From: Malaya genurostris
Taxonomy: Eukaryota; Arthropoda; Insecta; Diptera; Culicidae
Assembly (NCBI RefSeq): GCF_030247185.1
Contig: NC_080572.1
Coordinates: forward strand, 218,471,435 to 218,535,434
DNA: 64,000 nt
Reading direction: 5' to 3'
The notes below the pieces were generated by a model, which was not told the DNA's origin, did no database searches, and was given only the letters and a program-made list of their open reading frames with translations. Below are positions 41,101-47,494 of this stretch, in pieces; the stretch's first letter is position 1; the number at the start of each line of letters is the position of its first letter. The position numbers and the translations under genes are program-made.

Positions 41101-44100
41101 TGTACACTATGCAATTGCAGTGAACGCAAACAACAATCGACGAATCGGATCCGTTAACGATATCGACCCGGTAAATGGCTATTATGGCTCGGTCACGACG
41201 GAAACACAACAGCAACAACAGCAAAATGCCATTTATCACCAGCAAGCAGCTCATCAGCATCACCAGCAGCAACAGCAGCAGTTGTACCAACAGCAACAAC
41301 AACAACAACAGCAGCAGCAGCAAAACAATATTAGACATTCGCAACTTCAACAACAACAACAGCAGCAACAGTCACAATACATTCAACCGCCTCAGCAATT
41401 TGGTGCTCCAACATCAACACCGGTTACGAAGCCGATGGGCAAAGTGGTAAGATTACATTCACTGTCACATACTAAGTTGTTAGAATTCTTGGTTTGGGTT
41501 CGAAAAATAGTAATACGGTATGTCTTCACCAGGATGATAGGGACTTTCCACGATCTTTTCGGTCAAGTGTTCTCGTGATTCAATACTGTTACTATCACGA
41601 GGACACATTTCTTTCCTGATGCAAGCCCCGTTATGTTTCACGTAACCGGGTTGACAGAGGCATCTAGGCTTACCGGAACACGGCGTCAGGCAGAGTATTT
41701 GTGAGCAGTCCATGGTGCATGTTGACTCACAACATGGGGTGCAGTGGCTGTACCGGGCGTATGGACCACAAGTTGGACAATGATCCGGTGTAATACAGCG
41801 TCCTTCGTTCCGTACGTAACCTCGCTCACAAACGCACGTTGGTCTGTGAATCAATGTGGTACGGCAGATGATATCGGTACAATTGTTTGAACACGTTGCT
41901 TCGCAGCATGGTGGTGTGGGTAACAGTTCTTCGTGGATCGAGCAAGATGCTGTAATCAAAATAAAGGGAAAACTGTAGCTTTCCGCGACTGTCACACTAT
42001 CCTATGAAGCTTACATATGTGTTGCTCGATCGGCGGGCAAGCGGATCTGGGAATACAGCTACCTAGATGCCGCACATAGTCCGGCCGACAGATGCATGTC
42101 TGCATGTGTATCACTTGTTTGGGACAGTTTGCCAAAGAGCAGTCGTTTTCGCATGTAGGTTCGCAGCAGGGCACTACTTCACTGATTACTTCATCCTGAT
42201 TGCATGCTCCTGAAATAATTGAGTGTTATTAAAATTGAAAAATTTAGCGACATACATTTCTTACTGCACAAAATTGACCTCGGAGTATTTTCGACTAATC
42301 CGTTAGTGAGCTCACTCGACAGAGAAAGTAGTAACAGTAGGGGCCACATGGTGATTCTTTTTGCCTGTGAACTGCAACTGAACGTGCCAACAGTTTGGTT
42401 TTATACTTGCCGTCGCATTGCATATTTGCTGCCAGTCAGTATCACGTAAACTATGTTACTATCGGTACTCCGCTGCCAAGCTTTGTAGATAGGGTAGCAG
42501 ATATTTGTACGACTGTCCTATGTTCTGTGAGATTTTCTGTCTATATGGGACACTCTGGCGGTTATGAAAAGTATAGCTTTTGCCTTGTTCCGGTGAATGT
42601 CATTGTTTTTTCTTTACTGGTCAAATACTAATCTAGGAATGACGATTTATTTACAAACTATACCTAAAAGTTTAGAGGTAGAAATGTCTTTCCCAAACCC
42701 GGAAGAACGTTAGATGTTTGAAAACAATTCTCAATTACTTACAGTCCGAAATTAACTTTGTTTATGGATCAGACAGTATTTAGAAATTTGAAGGATAAAT
42801 TCAATCTAAAAACCCACAATGTGGTGAACTTAAGCGTTGTGGTTCAATGCATATGGTGCTGGACAAACCAGGTGTTGTATGTTCGAGTCCCGACCTGGAT
42901 CAATGTAAAAGATCGTTTGAGGCTTGACCTTTTTAGCACTCTTCACCCTATAATTCCGGAACCGTAAGACGGATCCGGAATCAAGGGGCGGAGCAAAAAA
43001 AATCTTGGATTTTTATCAAAGTTTGAAGCGGTTTAACTGTCCTTGAGAAATAGAAGTAAATTCTAGTATCATGTGTTTTTTAGATAACTATTTCGAGTGC
43101 TTTCTGAAGAGAAGACCGGAGATCGGTATCTCAAAAGCCGGTTCATTTAGGCATCGACTAGCAAGACCTATACATTAGAACAGTTTTCAGCCCAGTTCCT
43201 CAGTCACCTTAAATGACAGTTTTTCAAATTTCAACAGTAGTCGGATTCGAATAAAATTTCATTCCCATCTATGGTATCACAAGATCTTTGAATCTAAGTT
43301 TGCGAAAATTAGTCTAACCGTCTTCGATCACCCGAAGTAAGTTCCATTTTGAAGTATTTCGTCACTATTTCCGGTACTCTCGACACAGGGAACCGAAAAT
43401 GCCGAAATGGGTTGAGCAACCACCAATTAGCTAGATCTAAAAAAAACTTGCTTACCAGTTTTGTAGATTCCGCTTTATTCTGCATGGTAACTTATGAATA
43501 AAACACTCTTGAAATTTTTTTTGTTCTTATCATCCTATAGTTCTGGAACCGAGAGTCGTATCTAGATAAATTTTCATAGCACCCTATGAGGCCATAGAAC
43601 CTGTCATTTGTGCCTAAGTTTGTAAAAATCGTGTCAACAATATCCGATAAATTGAAGTAAGCTCAAAATCGAAGTTTATAATTACTATTTCCGGCACCTT
43701 CGGAGCCGGGAATCGGTATTGCCGAAATGAGTTTGTTTGGTCATCAATCAAAAAGATCTATATACTAGAAGGTTTTACTAGCCAGTTTTGAACAATCCGC
43801 GATTGCAATTGATTTTTTTGCGCTCATTATCCTGCAGCTCCGCAAACGGAAGTCGGATCTTAATAAACATTAAGATTTTTATATGAGATTTGAGGCCATT
43901 TTTATCTGGCTCTATTTTATGCAGCGGTCCAGTCCAGAGCTGATAAAAGTCATTTTCATTAACTCAAAATAGTCAATAATTGCAATATTTATGTACCATT
44001 TAATTCCACTATTTCACTGTCACGTTATTACACTTTCACAAAGTCACTATACTTTAATGAAGCATAACAAACGTTACAATACAGATACGCGTATTTCGGA

Positions 44101-46459
44101 ATGTTATTTACATCCTTCTTCAGTGTATCGGTTTTATAAGTTTGTCAAACAGTTTGTTAAACATACCGAAATACGCGTATCTGTATTGTAACGTTTGTTA
44201 TGCTTCATTAAAGTATAGTGACTTTGTGAAAGTGTAATAACGTGACAGTAAAATAGTGGAATTAAATGGTACATAAATAGTGCAACTATTGAATATATTC
44301 CGCTAACAGCTCCAGGTAAAAAAAGTCAAAATAATCGAAAATGACGAGAAATTAATGTCACTCTCAGCTTTGCTTGCAAACTATGAGAACGAAATCCATG
44401 TCCAGTCGACGACATGAACGGAACAGTTGTTTAAAAATTGTGTTCTTTTTTTCATTTGCCTTTCAGTCTCTTTCGGATTTCACTCGTATCGCATACTGTA
44501 CAGTGTCGATATTCAACCGAAGCTTTGAGAATCGATAATGACAGAAAACGATTCACAATGATTTTTACCTGTCGGTACTCGAATCTGTAGTAGTTTTGGT
44601 TTCCGAAGAGGATCTGAGATGTAAATACTTATATTCATCATATTTTAGACACTCTTTATAGCCAAGCGTCGAAGATTTTCAATATATCGACGAAAGAATG
44701 AGCATTGAAATTCTGCTGATTCTCCCTGCAACCGTTAGTTTGGTTTCATCTTGTCATAGAGGATAGAGTGACATTGGCAATTATACTCTCTCTTTTTTCT
44801 ATAAGAAATGAAAATGCTTCGTCTCTCTTCGGTTGTTTTGGTGTCGGCCATTTAATAATGAGACCGTAAAATAATGTATATGAGGCTGTTTGATTGGATT
44901 CTTTCATTGATAGTGCGTGACAATTTTAAGCTTTGTTCCAGTCATCTTCGAGAGAAGTGAGTGCACATATTTTCAGTTTTTTTTTTGCAATAACCATCTT
45001 GTTATTCCGAAATATGAAGTCCGATCCGAATAAAATTCAGTATTGTTGTATGGGACCGCAAAATCTTTCATTTGAATCTAAGTTCATTAAAATCGGCTCA
45101 TCCTTCTTCGAGAAAAGTAAGTGAACAAAAATCATACATACACACATGAATACACAGATATTTTGCGATCTTGACAAACTGATTTGAATGATGTATGACC
45201 CTCGGTCCTCCGGACACAGTACTATGCACGGTACTTTGTTTCATTGGTCGATATGCTTCTGAGTTGTAATTTTTCTGCATCTCCAGGGTAACTTAATGAT
45301 AGAGATGCACCATGGATTCAAGATAGTTTGAACAAACCGCCAAAAAATTATCTAATTTTAAGTACTTTTCACGCAGAATAGGGGCTGCATGCAGGAACTT
45401 AATACCAAGTAAAACAGGTTGATCAGTGGTTGTTCTATTTGTTTCCTGAGAACAATCGAAAGTGCGAATGAAAGGTGACTCAAAAGTACGTAGTAATTTC
45501 GGTACTTTTCCGTTATCCGGGCGCAAGAAAAAAATATGCCCAACACAGAGTGGTTGAACCTGATGCAGGTTCTGTACTAATCTTGCTTCCACTGGTTTCA
45601 ACTGTAACTACCCTGATAGGGTACATTTACGACCCGCCGTCGGGAGCGGTGGCCTCTCGCAAGTAAACCACCCATTTGCCCGGTAATCCACCCATTTGCC
45701 CAGTCTTTTAAATGCTAGTTCCTTTGGTTTAGCTAAATCGGGATCCCCGTTACGAAGCCGCAATATTTTTAATTAAAATTTTATTTTCATTGCAAGGACT
45801 AGGCAACCGCTAGGTGGCACAGAGATACCGAGGTGACACAGTTTGAGTCGTCCAATGGCCAGTCGAAAGCGGTGGCTACTTGCATACAAATCTCTTACCG
45901 CCTCGTTTGACCGGTCTACCTAAAGTTAGATGTATTTACCTTAGGTTCCATTAGGAACATTTACCTTAGTTAGGCACATTCATCCTAGTAAAGTACATTT
46001 ACATTAGTTAGAAATCAGCGGAAGCTAAGTTTGGGCAACGCTTGTGTCAAAGCAAACCGTGTGAGGTTTTTTTTCCTGCTCCCGGATTACGGAAAAGTAC
46101 CGTAATTTCTACCGTTGAACACGTCGTACGTTCGTCGATATTTCGAGAAACCGATTGTAGTTTAGCACTGTAATGTCTCGCCCAAAACGTTAAATTCAAA
46201 TATCTCATAAAAATAAATTTGTTTGAACCATTACCTATTACTCATTTGACATTTCTTCGTATTCTTCTTCTCTTCGCAGCGCGTGTACAGAGCTCTGTAC
46301 GATTATGAAGCACAGGACAGCGATGAGGTTGGCTTCACCGAGGGCGATCTGATCATTGAAGTGAACTCTATCGATTCCGGCTGGATGACGGGTCGAGTCG
46401 AGCGAACGGGCCTCACCGGAATGCTGCCGGCGAATTATGTCGAACTGGTGAAAATATAA
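17042..46459 (+). CDS. Lasp: LASP (LIM and SH3 domain protein), 3' part of gene
   Basis: LASP proteins bind F-actin through nebulin repeats and recruit partners by a LIM and an SH3 domain; they act at focal adhesions, muscle thin filaments and the germline actin cytoskeleton. Coding exons: 17042-17174, 17952-18087, 27492-28457, 41121-41446, 46280-46459. Phases match at every junction (0, 1, 1, 0) and the spliced frame is open for 579 residues to TAA. Visible order: nebulin repeats (residues about 1-85), Q/N/H/P-rich linker (about 90-520), SH3 (521-579). The first exon opens with the last base of a split codon, so at least one upstream exon carrying the LIM domain is missing and probably outside the window. 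Introns are large (up to 12.7 kb) and transposon-rich; one hosts the antisense TIL-A gene. Intermediate alternative exons cannot be excluded. Confidence 0.9.
17952..18087 (+). CDS. Lasp: Lasp exon: nebulin repeat 2
   Basis: Encodes VADDPETLRIKQNTKNISNV and on to IIDSK; NVAYHGDLQK is the second nebulin core. VADDPETLRIKQ after KVTQ is the usual LASP order, which fixes the phase-0 junction. Acceptor AAACAAG/GTCGCC is weak because an A-rich stretch separates it from the pyrimidine tract. Donor AAAG/GTGAGT is strong, leaving phase 1. Confidence 0.9.
18088..20940. other. Lasp intron, AT-rich, nothing recognised
   Basis: The first 200 bases after the nebulin exon are moderately GC-rich. From about 19200 to 20900 the DNA is very AT-rich with poly-A/poly-T runs. 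A short palindrome AACCAACATTTGTTGGTT lies at about 19315-19332. No gene or complete mobile element was recognised. Confidence 0.5.
20945..22455 (+). mobile_element. LINE (Jockey-like) reverse-transcriptase relic with A-rich tail
   Basis: 5'-truncated non-LTR retrotransposon. The RT core spans about 20960-21290 and the RT C-terminal part about 21700-22310. It ends at 22439-22455 with AAATAAAATAAAATAA, an A-rich tail as expected for target-primed insertion. A roughly 325-bp segment (about 21366-21692) unrelated to RT interrupts the ORF. Confidence 0.75.
20958..22310 (+). pseudogene. reverse transcriptase of a non-LTR element, interrupted
   Basis: Recognisable RT motifs in order are AKLDRLGFNGVL, SYLTGREMSVKIG, SSEVPRGSHLGPFVFLLYLN (the QGS-x-LGP motif with Q to R) and LSFGDDSKL (the catalytic xADD motif with A to G). 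After the insertion come KDLGVVLVRKLD, HIDYVISRA, CALVRSIL and LRNLPWSDPLNLPSYVDRC. Stops and frameshifts near 21290 and 21930 plus the insertion make it inactive. Confidence 0.8.
22460..23550. other. Lasp intron, nothing recognised
   Basis: AT-rich sequence with no conserved coding frame, no terminal repeats that I could pair, and no dispersed-repeat core. Confidence 0.45.
23560..24045 (-). pseudogene. DDE transposase relic (IS630/Tc1-mariner-like)
   Basis: Minus-strand frames 24038-23820 and 23904-23635 give FWCGLWAGGIIGPYLF, YVTAHGERYRVII, ADIWFQQDGATSHTA, WPPRSCDLRVLNYFVWG and HVYKD. FQQDGATSHTA holds the second catalytic Asp, and WPPRSCDL-x4-FVWG is the typical downstream motif of this mariner-related family, often annotated with a DUF4817 helix-turn-helix. 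A frameshift splits the two parts and the N-terminal region is gone. Upstream, at 24046, it abuts a SINE. Confidence 0.75.
24046..24198 (-). mobile_element. tRNA-derived SINE
   Basis: Read on the minus strand, the sequence has TTGGTCTTACAAGTCAGTTG followed by GTTCGAGTCC (24167-24158), a perfect RNA polymerase III B box. Then come CTGACCTGGAAGGATCCTTA, the TACTAGCCATGCAATGATTC block and a CTGCGAAGTCTGTTGAAACA end. This layout resembles tRNA-derived SINEs of insects. Related fragments lie at 42830-42910 and 61850-61950. Confidence 0.65.
24208..24823. mobile_element. mariner-type MITE with 18-bp perfect TIRs and TA duplication
   Basis: The left end TACACTGAGGTCTCTTTTTA (24206-24225) and right end are perfect reverse complements, including the flanking TA at 24206-24207 and 24824-24825. 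The interior is built from CGCGTAACTTCGGAAATCCG units on both sides and a duplicated block containing CGTCCAGATCTGGTG and AAAATCGACTTTGGGACATA. No transposase. A truncated relative lies at 58640-59090. Confidence 0.85.
24830..25200. other. Lasp intron spacer
   Basis: AT-rich. A near-exact short duplication, ATTCATGATTAAATKATAGA, occurs at 24890-24910 and 24920-24941. No gene. Confidence 0.45.
25204..25443. mobile_element. 240-bp palindromic MITE, TA-flanked
   Basis: The long imperfect inverted repeat starts CACGGATACAAATCCATTGC and includes GGTACCATGATTAAGAAATT on the left. On the right are AATTTCTCAATCATGGTACC and then ATTTTTATCTGTG. TA flanks both ends (25202-25203 and 25444-25445). It could fold into a stem of about 80 bp with mismatches. 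Non-coding. Confidence 0.75.
25446..27491. other. Lasp intron, including a GC-richer single-copy stretch
   Basis: No gene assigned. The segment at about 26280-26720 is GC-richer and looks single-copy, without a domain-bearing frame. Near the 3' end the frame of the next Lasp exon stays open upstream to 27317, but the usable acceptor is CATCAAAACAG at 27491. Confidence 0.45.
27492..28457 (+). CDS. Lasp: Lasp exon: long low-complexity linker
   Basis: Acceptor CATCAAAACAG/AC gives phase 1, which completes the split GAC codon from the previous exon. Donor GGAAATT/GTAAGT leaves phase 1. It begins DNNELESEYFSEQLAAESLP; SEYFSEQLAAE is the conserved start of the insect LASP linker. The middle is proline-rich (QPPPPPP), then Q-, N-, H- and S-rich, with CAA/CAG and AAC runs and a short GGGGGG run. 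It ends with GKIADYDPLTDGPR and a RQSATLIFSSGN segment, a conserved patch likely to be a short binding motif. Confidence 0.9.
28458..30980. other. Lasp intron, nothing recognised
   Basis: AT-rich sequence with scattered short open frames (for example 29699-30070 +) that show no domain and no repeat relationship inside the window. Confidence 0.45.
30984..31096. repeat. small inverted repeat, possible MITE
   Basis: Arms 30984-31009 (ATAGAAGTAACAGAAGCGCA...) and 31071-31096 are complementary over 26 bp with a few mismatches around a 61-bp loop. The flanks show no clear duplication. Confidence 0.5.
31425..31645 (+). repeat. GACTCGTCAGT repeat family, copy
   Basis: Contains CTTCGACTCGTCAGTAC, CTCAACATAAACCGCTAGGC, AGACATAAAG, GCACCGAAGTGCAACGTCTT and a GTGCCGAACG-x-AAACGAGTTTCG end. 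The same order is seen at 55787-56000. Shorter pieces lie at 32940-33060, 39978-40040 and 59175-59290. Non-coding dispersed repeat of about 200 bp. Confidence 0.65.
31725..32130. repeat. two CCGGAACCGGAAGT repeat units
   Basis: Cores at about 31748 and 32058 are each followed by CCGGATTAAATTCAGGAATT and CCGTATRGGACCA. Nearly identical spacing suggests a local duplication of about 310 bp. Confidence 0.7.
32131..34420. other. Lasp intron, nothing firm
   Basis: A fragment of the GACTCGTCAGT family (AACATAAACCGCTAAGCAGA onwards) lies at 32950-33060. Otherwise no repeat core or recognisable gene was found. Confidence 0.45.
34425..34703 (-). CDS. uncharacterised 92-residue ORF (doubtful)
   Basis: I do not recognise this frame. 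It starts MSVRNFVSTIEHVPVYSGCK and ends with ...DSLTIFSK. The composition is protein-like (no long homopolymers, mixed codons), and a TATAA sequence lies 12-16 bases before the ATG on the minus strand, too close for a normal core promoter. No signal peptide or membrane segment. It lies inside a Lasp intron between repeats. It could be a small nested gene, a decayed transposon ORF or chance. Confidence 0.2.
   Translation of the reverse strand: MSVRNFVSTIEHVPVYSGCKTMLLLSQVKLSGTLAVKTWSKECKLPFNVQPDYYLKNGFWVEHLSLAEVTYPNRVETQMLQPEIDSLTIFSK
34705..36260. other. Lasp intron, nothing recognised
   Basis: AT-rich, no recognised coding frame, no paired terminal repeats seen. Confidence 0.45.
36270..37110 (+). 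pseudogene. mariner transposase remnant (DD34D type)
   Basis: The + strand, in shifting frames, reads NKEHKGQSKKLEDAKLHELL, NEDNAQSQKQMAERLNVSRQ and RLHDMEKI (the mariner N-terminal HTH region, about 36295-36450). It continues with KTKTDHDDEFILK, SWVHLNQP, a KSNRFGKKT-like block, NINRYRQQMMELTQALREKQ (about 36674-36735), and at the end SGALAEQDFTSNENVEQWFH followed by IASKDEQFFRRG (about 36910-37015). All parts occur in mariner order. Frameshifts and stops are frequent. No TIRs identified. Confidence 0.85.
37330..37700. other. intron spacer
   Basis: Contains a TAGGGTGGGAAAAATTTAAA segment that looks like the end of a dispersed repeat, but no partner end was found here. No gene. Confidence 0.35.
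37706..38016. mobile_element. 311-bp MITE with inverted ends
   Basis: The left end GATGTCTTCGCGATAGTTAC, continuing TCAGTTTAGTAT, pairs with the right end (revcomp GATGTTTTCGCGATAGTTAC, continuing TCAGCTTAGTAT): about 32 bp with two mismatches. The interior is symmetric in places (GACACAAAAGG and TTTTTGTGTC). No coding frame; target duplication not clear. Confidence 0.7.
38045..38350 (+). pseudogene. ORF1 zinc-knuckle fragment (copy 4)
   Basis: The + frame contains CQYCQQTVHYGKPR, the zinc knuckle of the ORF1 family with the last Cys changed to Arg. An N/T/S-rich stretch with several stops follows. It is on the opposite strand to copy 2 at 38.74-39.44 kb, so the two lie head to tail in inverted orientation. 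Confidence 0.6.
38740..39444 (-). pseudogene. ORF1 (gag-like) of non-LTR retroelement (copy 2)
   Basis: Longest N-terminal copy: 194 residues starting MKSVRARISYDTVVNCLRSR, with KYDLTKPETWPTRPNSICID, VHLDVNDVSEIQFNKASNC, DAIAFASVNNEVHSV and NMSQYGEILTIE. Compared with copy 1 it has lost the SAIEVRVHDLPPQVTDQYV segment between HKI and NVRENMSQYGE, and a stop precedes the zinc-knuckle region, which continues in DNA to about 38740. The DNA is very similar to copy 1 (9410-9540 versus 38745-38880), so both derive from a fairly recent amplification. Confidence 0.75.
39446..41120. other. Lasp intron, nothing recognised
   Basis: A fragment of the GACTCGTCAGT family (CTGCTTAGCGGTTTATGTTG) lies at about 39980. 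The rest is AT-rich and non-coding as far as I can see. The acceptor of the next Lasp exon is GCAATTGCAG at 41111-41120. Confidence 0.45.
41121..41446 (+). CDS. Lasp: Lasp exon: polyglutamine linker
   Basis: Acceptor GCAATTGCAG/TG continues the phase-1 T of the previous exon to make a Leu codon. Donor AAAGTG/GTAAGA ends in phase 0. It encodes NANNNRRIGSVNDIDPVNGY (IGSxNDIDPxNG is conserved in insect LASP) and then Q/H-rich sequence with runs of up to 12 glutamines, mostly mixed CAA/CAG codons. It ends APTSTPVTKPMGKV just before the SH3 exon. Confidence 0.9.
41480..42349 (-). CDS. TIL-A: secreted protein with three TIL domains
   Basis: Three exons on the minus strand: 42349-42265, 42209-42015, 41949-41480, all joined in phase 1 with GT-AG introns of 55 and 65 bp; 249 residues. 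Signal peptide MWPLLLLLSLSS. TIL domains run at about residues 31-86, 96-151 and 154-209. Domains 1 and 2 each have ten cysteines with a PCCE-x-TC block and a C-x-C-x2-GYVR-like block; domain 3 has twelve. TIL domains are usually serine-protease inhibitors or adhesive modules of secreted proteins; the target here is unknown. A short acidic, Tyr-rich tail follows. The gene lies antisense in the last Lasp intron, ending 33 bp from the Lasp exon donor. Confidence 0.85.
42376..42405 (-). promoter_or_regulatory. candidate core promoter of TIL-A
   Basis: On the minus strand TATAAA (42405-42400) is followed by TCAGTT (42381-42376), a match to the arthropod initiator. The spacing puts the TATA at about -26 and the start ATG lies about 30 bases further on. 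This supports the chosen first exon. Confidence 0.55.
42410..42825. other. intron spacer
   Basis: Sequence upstream of TIL-A; no further gene recognised. Confidence 0.4.
42830..42910 (+). mobile_element. SINE head fragment
   Basis: GTGGTTCAATGCATATGGTG and GTATGTTCGAGTCCCGACCT contain A-box-like and perfect B-box (GTTCGAGTCC, 42881-42890) sequences, related to the SINE at 24046-24198. Only the tRNA-related head is present. It does not fold as a complete tRNA, so I do not call a tRNA gene. Confidence 0.5.
42940..43920. repeat. decayed CCGGAACCGGAAGT units
   Basis: Cores lie near 42955, 43235, 43540 and 43845, with intervening ATTTCCGG...GGAACCG and GTTTG-x-GGTCATC blocks. They are more diverged than the 10-11 kb array. 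Confidence 0.6.
43973..44292. repeat. 320-bp near-perfect hairpin (long inverted repeat)
   Basis: Left arm 43973-44099 and right arm 44166-44292 are complementary over about 127 bp with only a few mismatches. The left arm starts TCAATAATTGCAATATTTAT and ends ATACGCGTATTTCGG. The loop is 66 bp. No ORF of note. It is either a foldback/MITE element or an inverted duplication. If transcribed with Lasp pre-mRNA it would form long double-stranded RNA. Confidence 0.85.
44295..45485. other. Lasp intron with one repeat unit
   Basis: A relic of the CCGGAACC family lies at about 44935-45215 (TTATTCCGAAATATGAAGTC, TTTCATTTGAATCTAAGTTC, CACACATGAATACACAGATA). No gene recognised. Confidence 0.5.
45490..46112. 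mobile_element. foldback-like element with ~45-bp TIRs
   Basis: The left end GTAGTAATTTCGGTACTTTT, continuing CCGTTATCCGGGCGCAAG, pairs with the right end (46112 backwards: GTAGAAATTACGGTACTTTT, continuing CCGTAATCCGGGAGCAGG), followed on both sides by an A/T run. The interior holds CCACCCATTTGCCC duplicated (about 45669 and 45694) and ACATTTACCTTAGTTAG-like tandem units (45935-46015). It also has two pieces shared with the 51784-52582 element. No transposase. It sits about 165 bp upstream of the last Lasp exon. Confidence 0.75.
46280..46459 (+). CDS. Lasp: Lasp terminal exon: SH3 domain
   Basis: Acceptor CTTCTCTTCGCAG/CGC, phase 0, then 59 residues and TAA. It begins RVYRALYDYEAQDSDEVGF. 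All SH3 hallmarks are present: ALYDYEA, the acidic RT loop DSDEVGF, SGWMTGRVERTG with the ligand-binding Trp, and GMLPANYVEL. The SH3 domain in LASP binds proline-rich ligands (zyxin-, VASP- or palladin-type partners in studied species). The protein ends LVKI, as expected for a C-terminal SH3. Confidence 0.95.
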   Translation, partial: RVYRALYDYEAQDSDEVGFTEGDLIIEVNSIDSGWMTGRVERTGLTGMLPANYVELVKI

Positions 46460-47490
46460 GCTCACCTTCTGCGATGTGTTTGACGCACAGGGCCGAGCTA
46501 TTGAGTTTCAACCAACCACCAACGATTGTGGCGAACAGGATTCAGTTTGAATGTGAGCGCAAATTTGTGAAAACAAAAAATCACGAGAAAATATTACCAT
46601 TCTTATAGTTTCTTGTTTAGTGTAAAAAGAGAATGATCTAATTTAGATGGATATACAACTACTTTACGATACAATAGTGGGAAGAAATTGCGAGCAGCAT
46701 ATGTTTTTAATTTTATTTTCTTGTTATTATTTTGATATTCGCGTTATTTCCTTGAATTATCAATTAGAGTCATTCAGCAAAAGGTGCTGAGCTAACTTTG
46801 ACCACATGTATGGCAGCCTATTTTTGTTGTTAAATTTCGAAGAATAATTTTGCAGCATTTACTGAAACTGTGAACATTCGAAAAATATATTTGTATTCTT
46901 ACAATCAATAAACACGAATCGAATCGCACTAGCACTAGAACATCTGATACATACTGTAACATTCGACTGGTGTAACCTACAGGAGACTAAGTAGAATCGT
47001 GCCTTTATCCAATAACGATTACCCCTTTGGATGCAATTTTTCATAGTAGCATATACAATGTCTTTTACACACTAGAGATCGTAATCAAAATTACTCATTT
47101 AAAATAGTAGATGAGCTTCCGTTTATTGTATACAGATTCTGTGATAGATGAATGTGTATTCGAGAAAATTGTTCGGCCTTTGTTCTTCAGTTCAAAATTC
47201 TACAAACAGCTATAAGCAAGTAAATAATCAATTTAGGAGCAAACATTTTTGGTACTTTGTCGAACCCCAGCGAGATGTTTCGATTAGAAAGATTTACCCA
47301 AGATAAGATAGTAACAGAACATACCGGAATTAAACGTATTAGTGATAGGCTCTACAAAAAATGGCAACATGCAAGTTTATTACGTACATTTACACTTGAA
47401 TATATCCTTCCTCTTTCAAGCAAATTAATTTATAACATGAACCCAAGTCAATAAACAACACATATACAAGTGCTACTGTTAGGTAATAAA
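46460..47490 (+). terminator. Lasp: Lasp 3' UTR with candidate poly(A) signals
   Basis: AT-rich sequence after the stop with AATAAA at 46907-46912, 47450-47455 and 47485-47490. Any of these could end the transcript, giving a 3' UTR of about 0.5 or 1.0 kb. Confidence 0.5.
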
Positions 47491-47494
47491 GAAA

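Noticed and set aside
42830..42910. tRNA gene
   Set aside because: Good B box but no complete cloverleaf; better explained as the head of a tRNA-derived SINE.
45293..45601. 102-residue minus-strand frame
   Set aside because: Runs into the TIR of the foldback element and has no recognisable domain.
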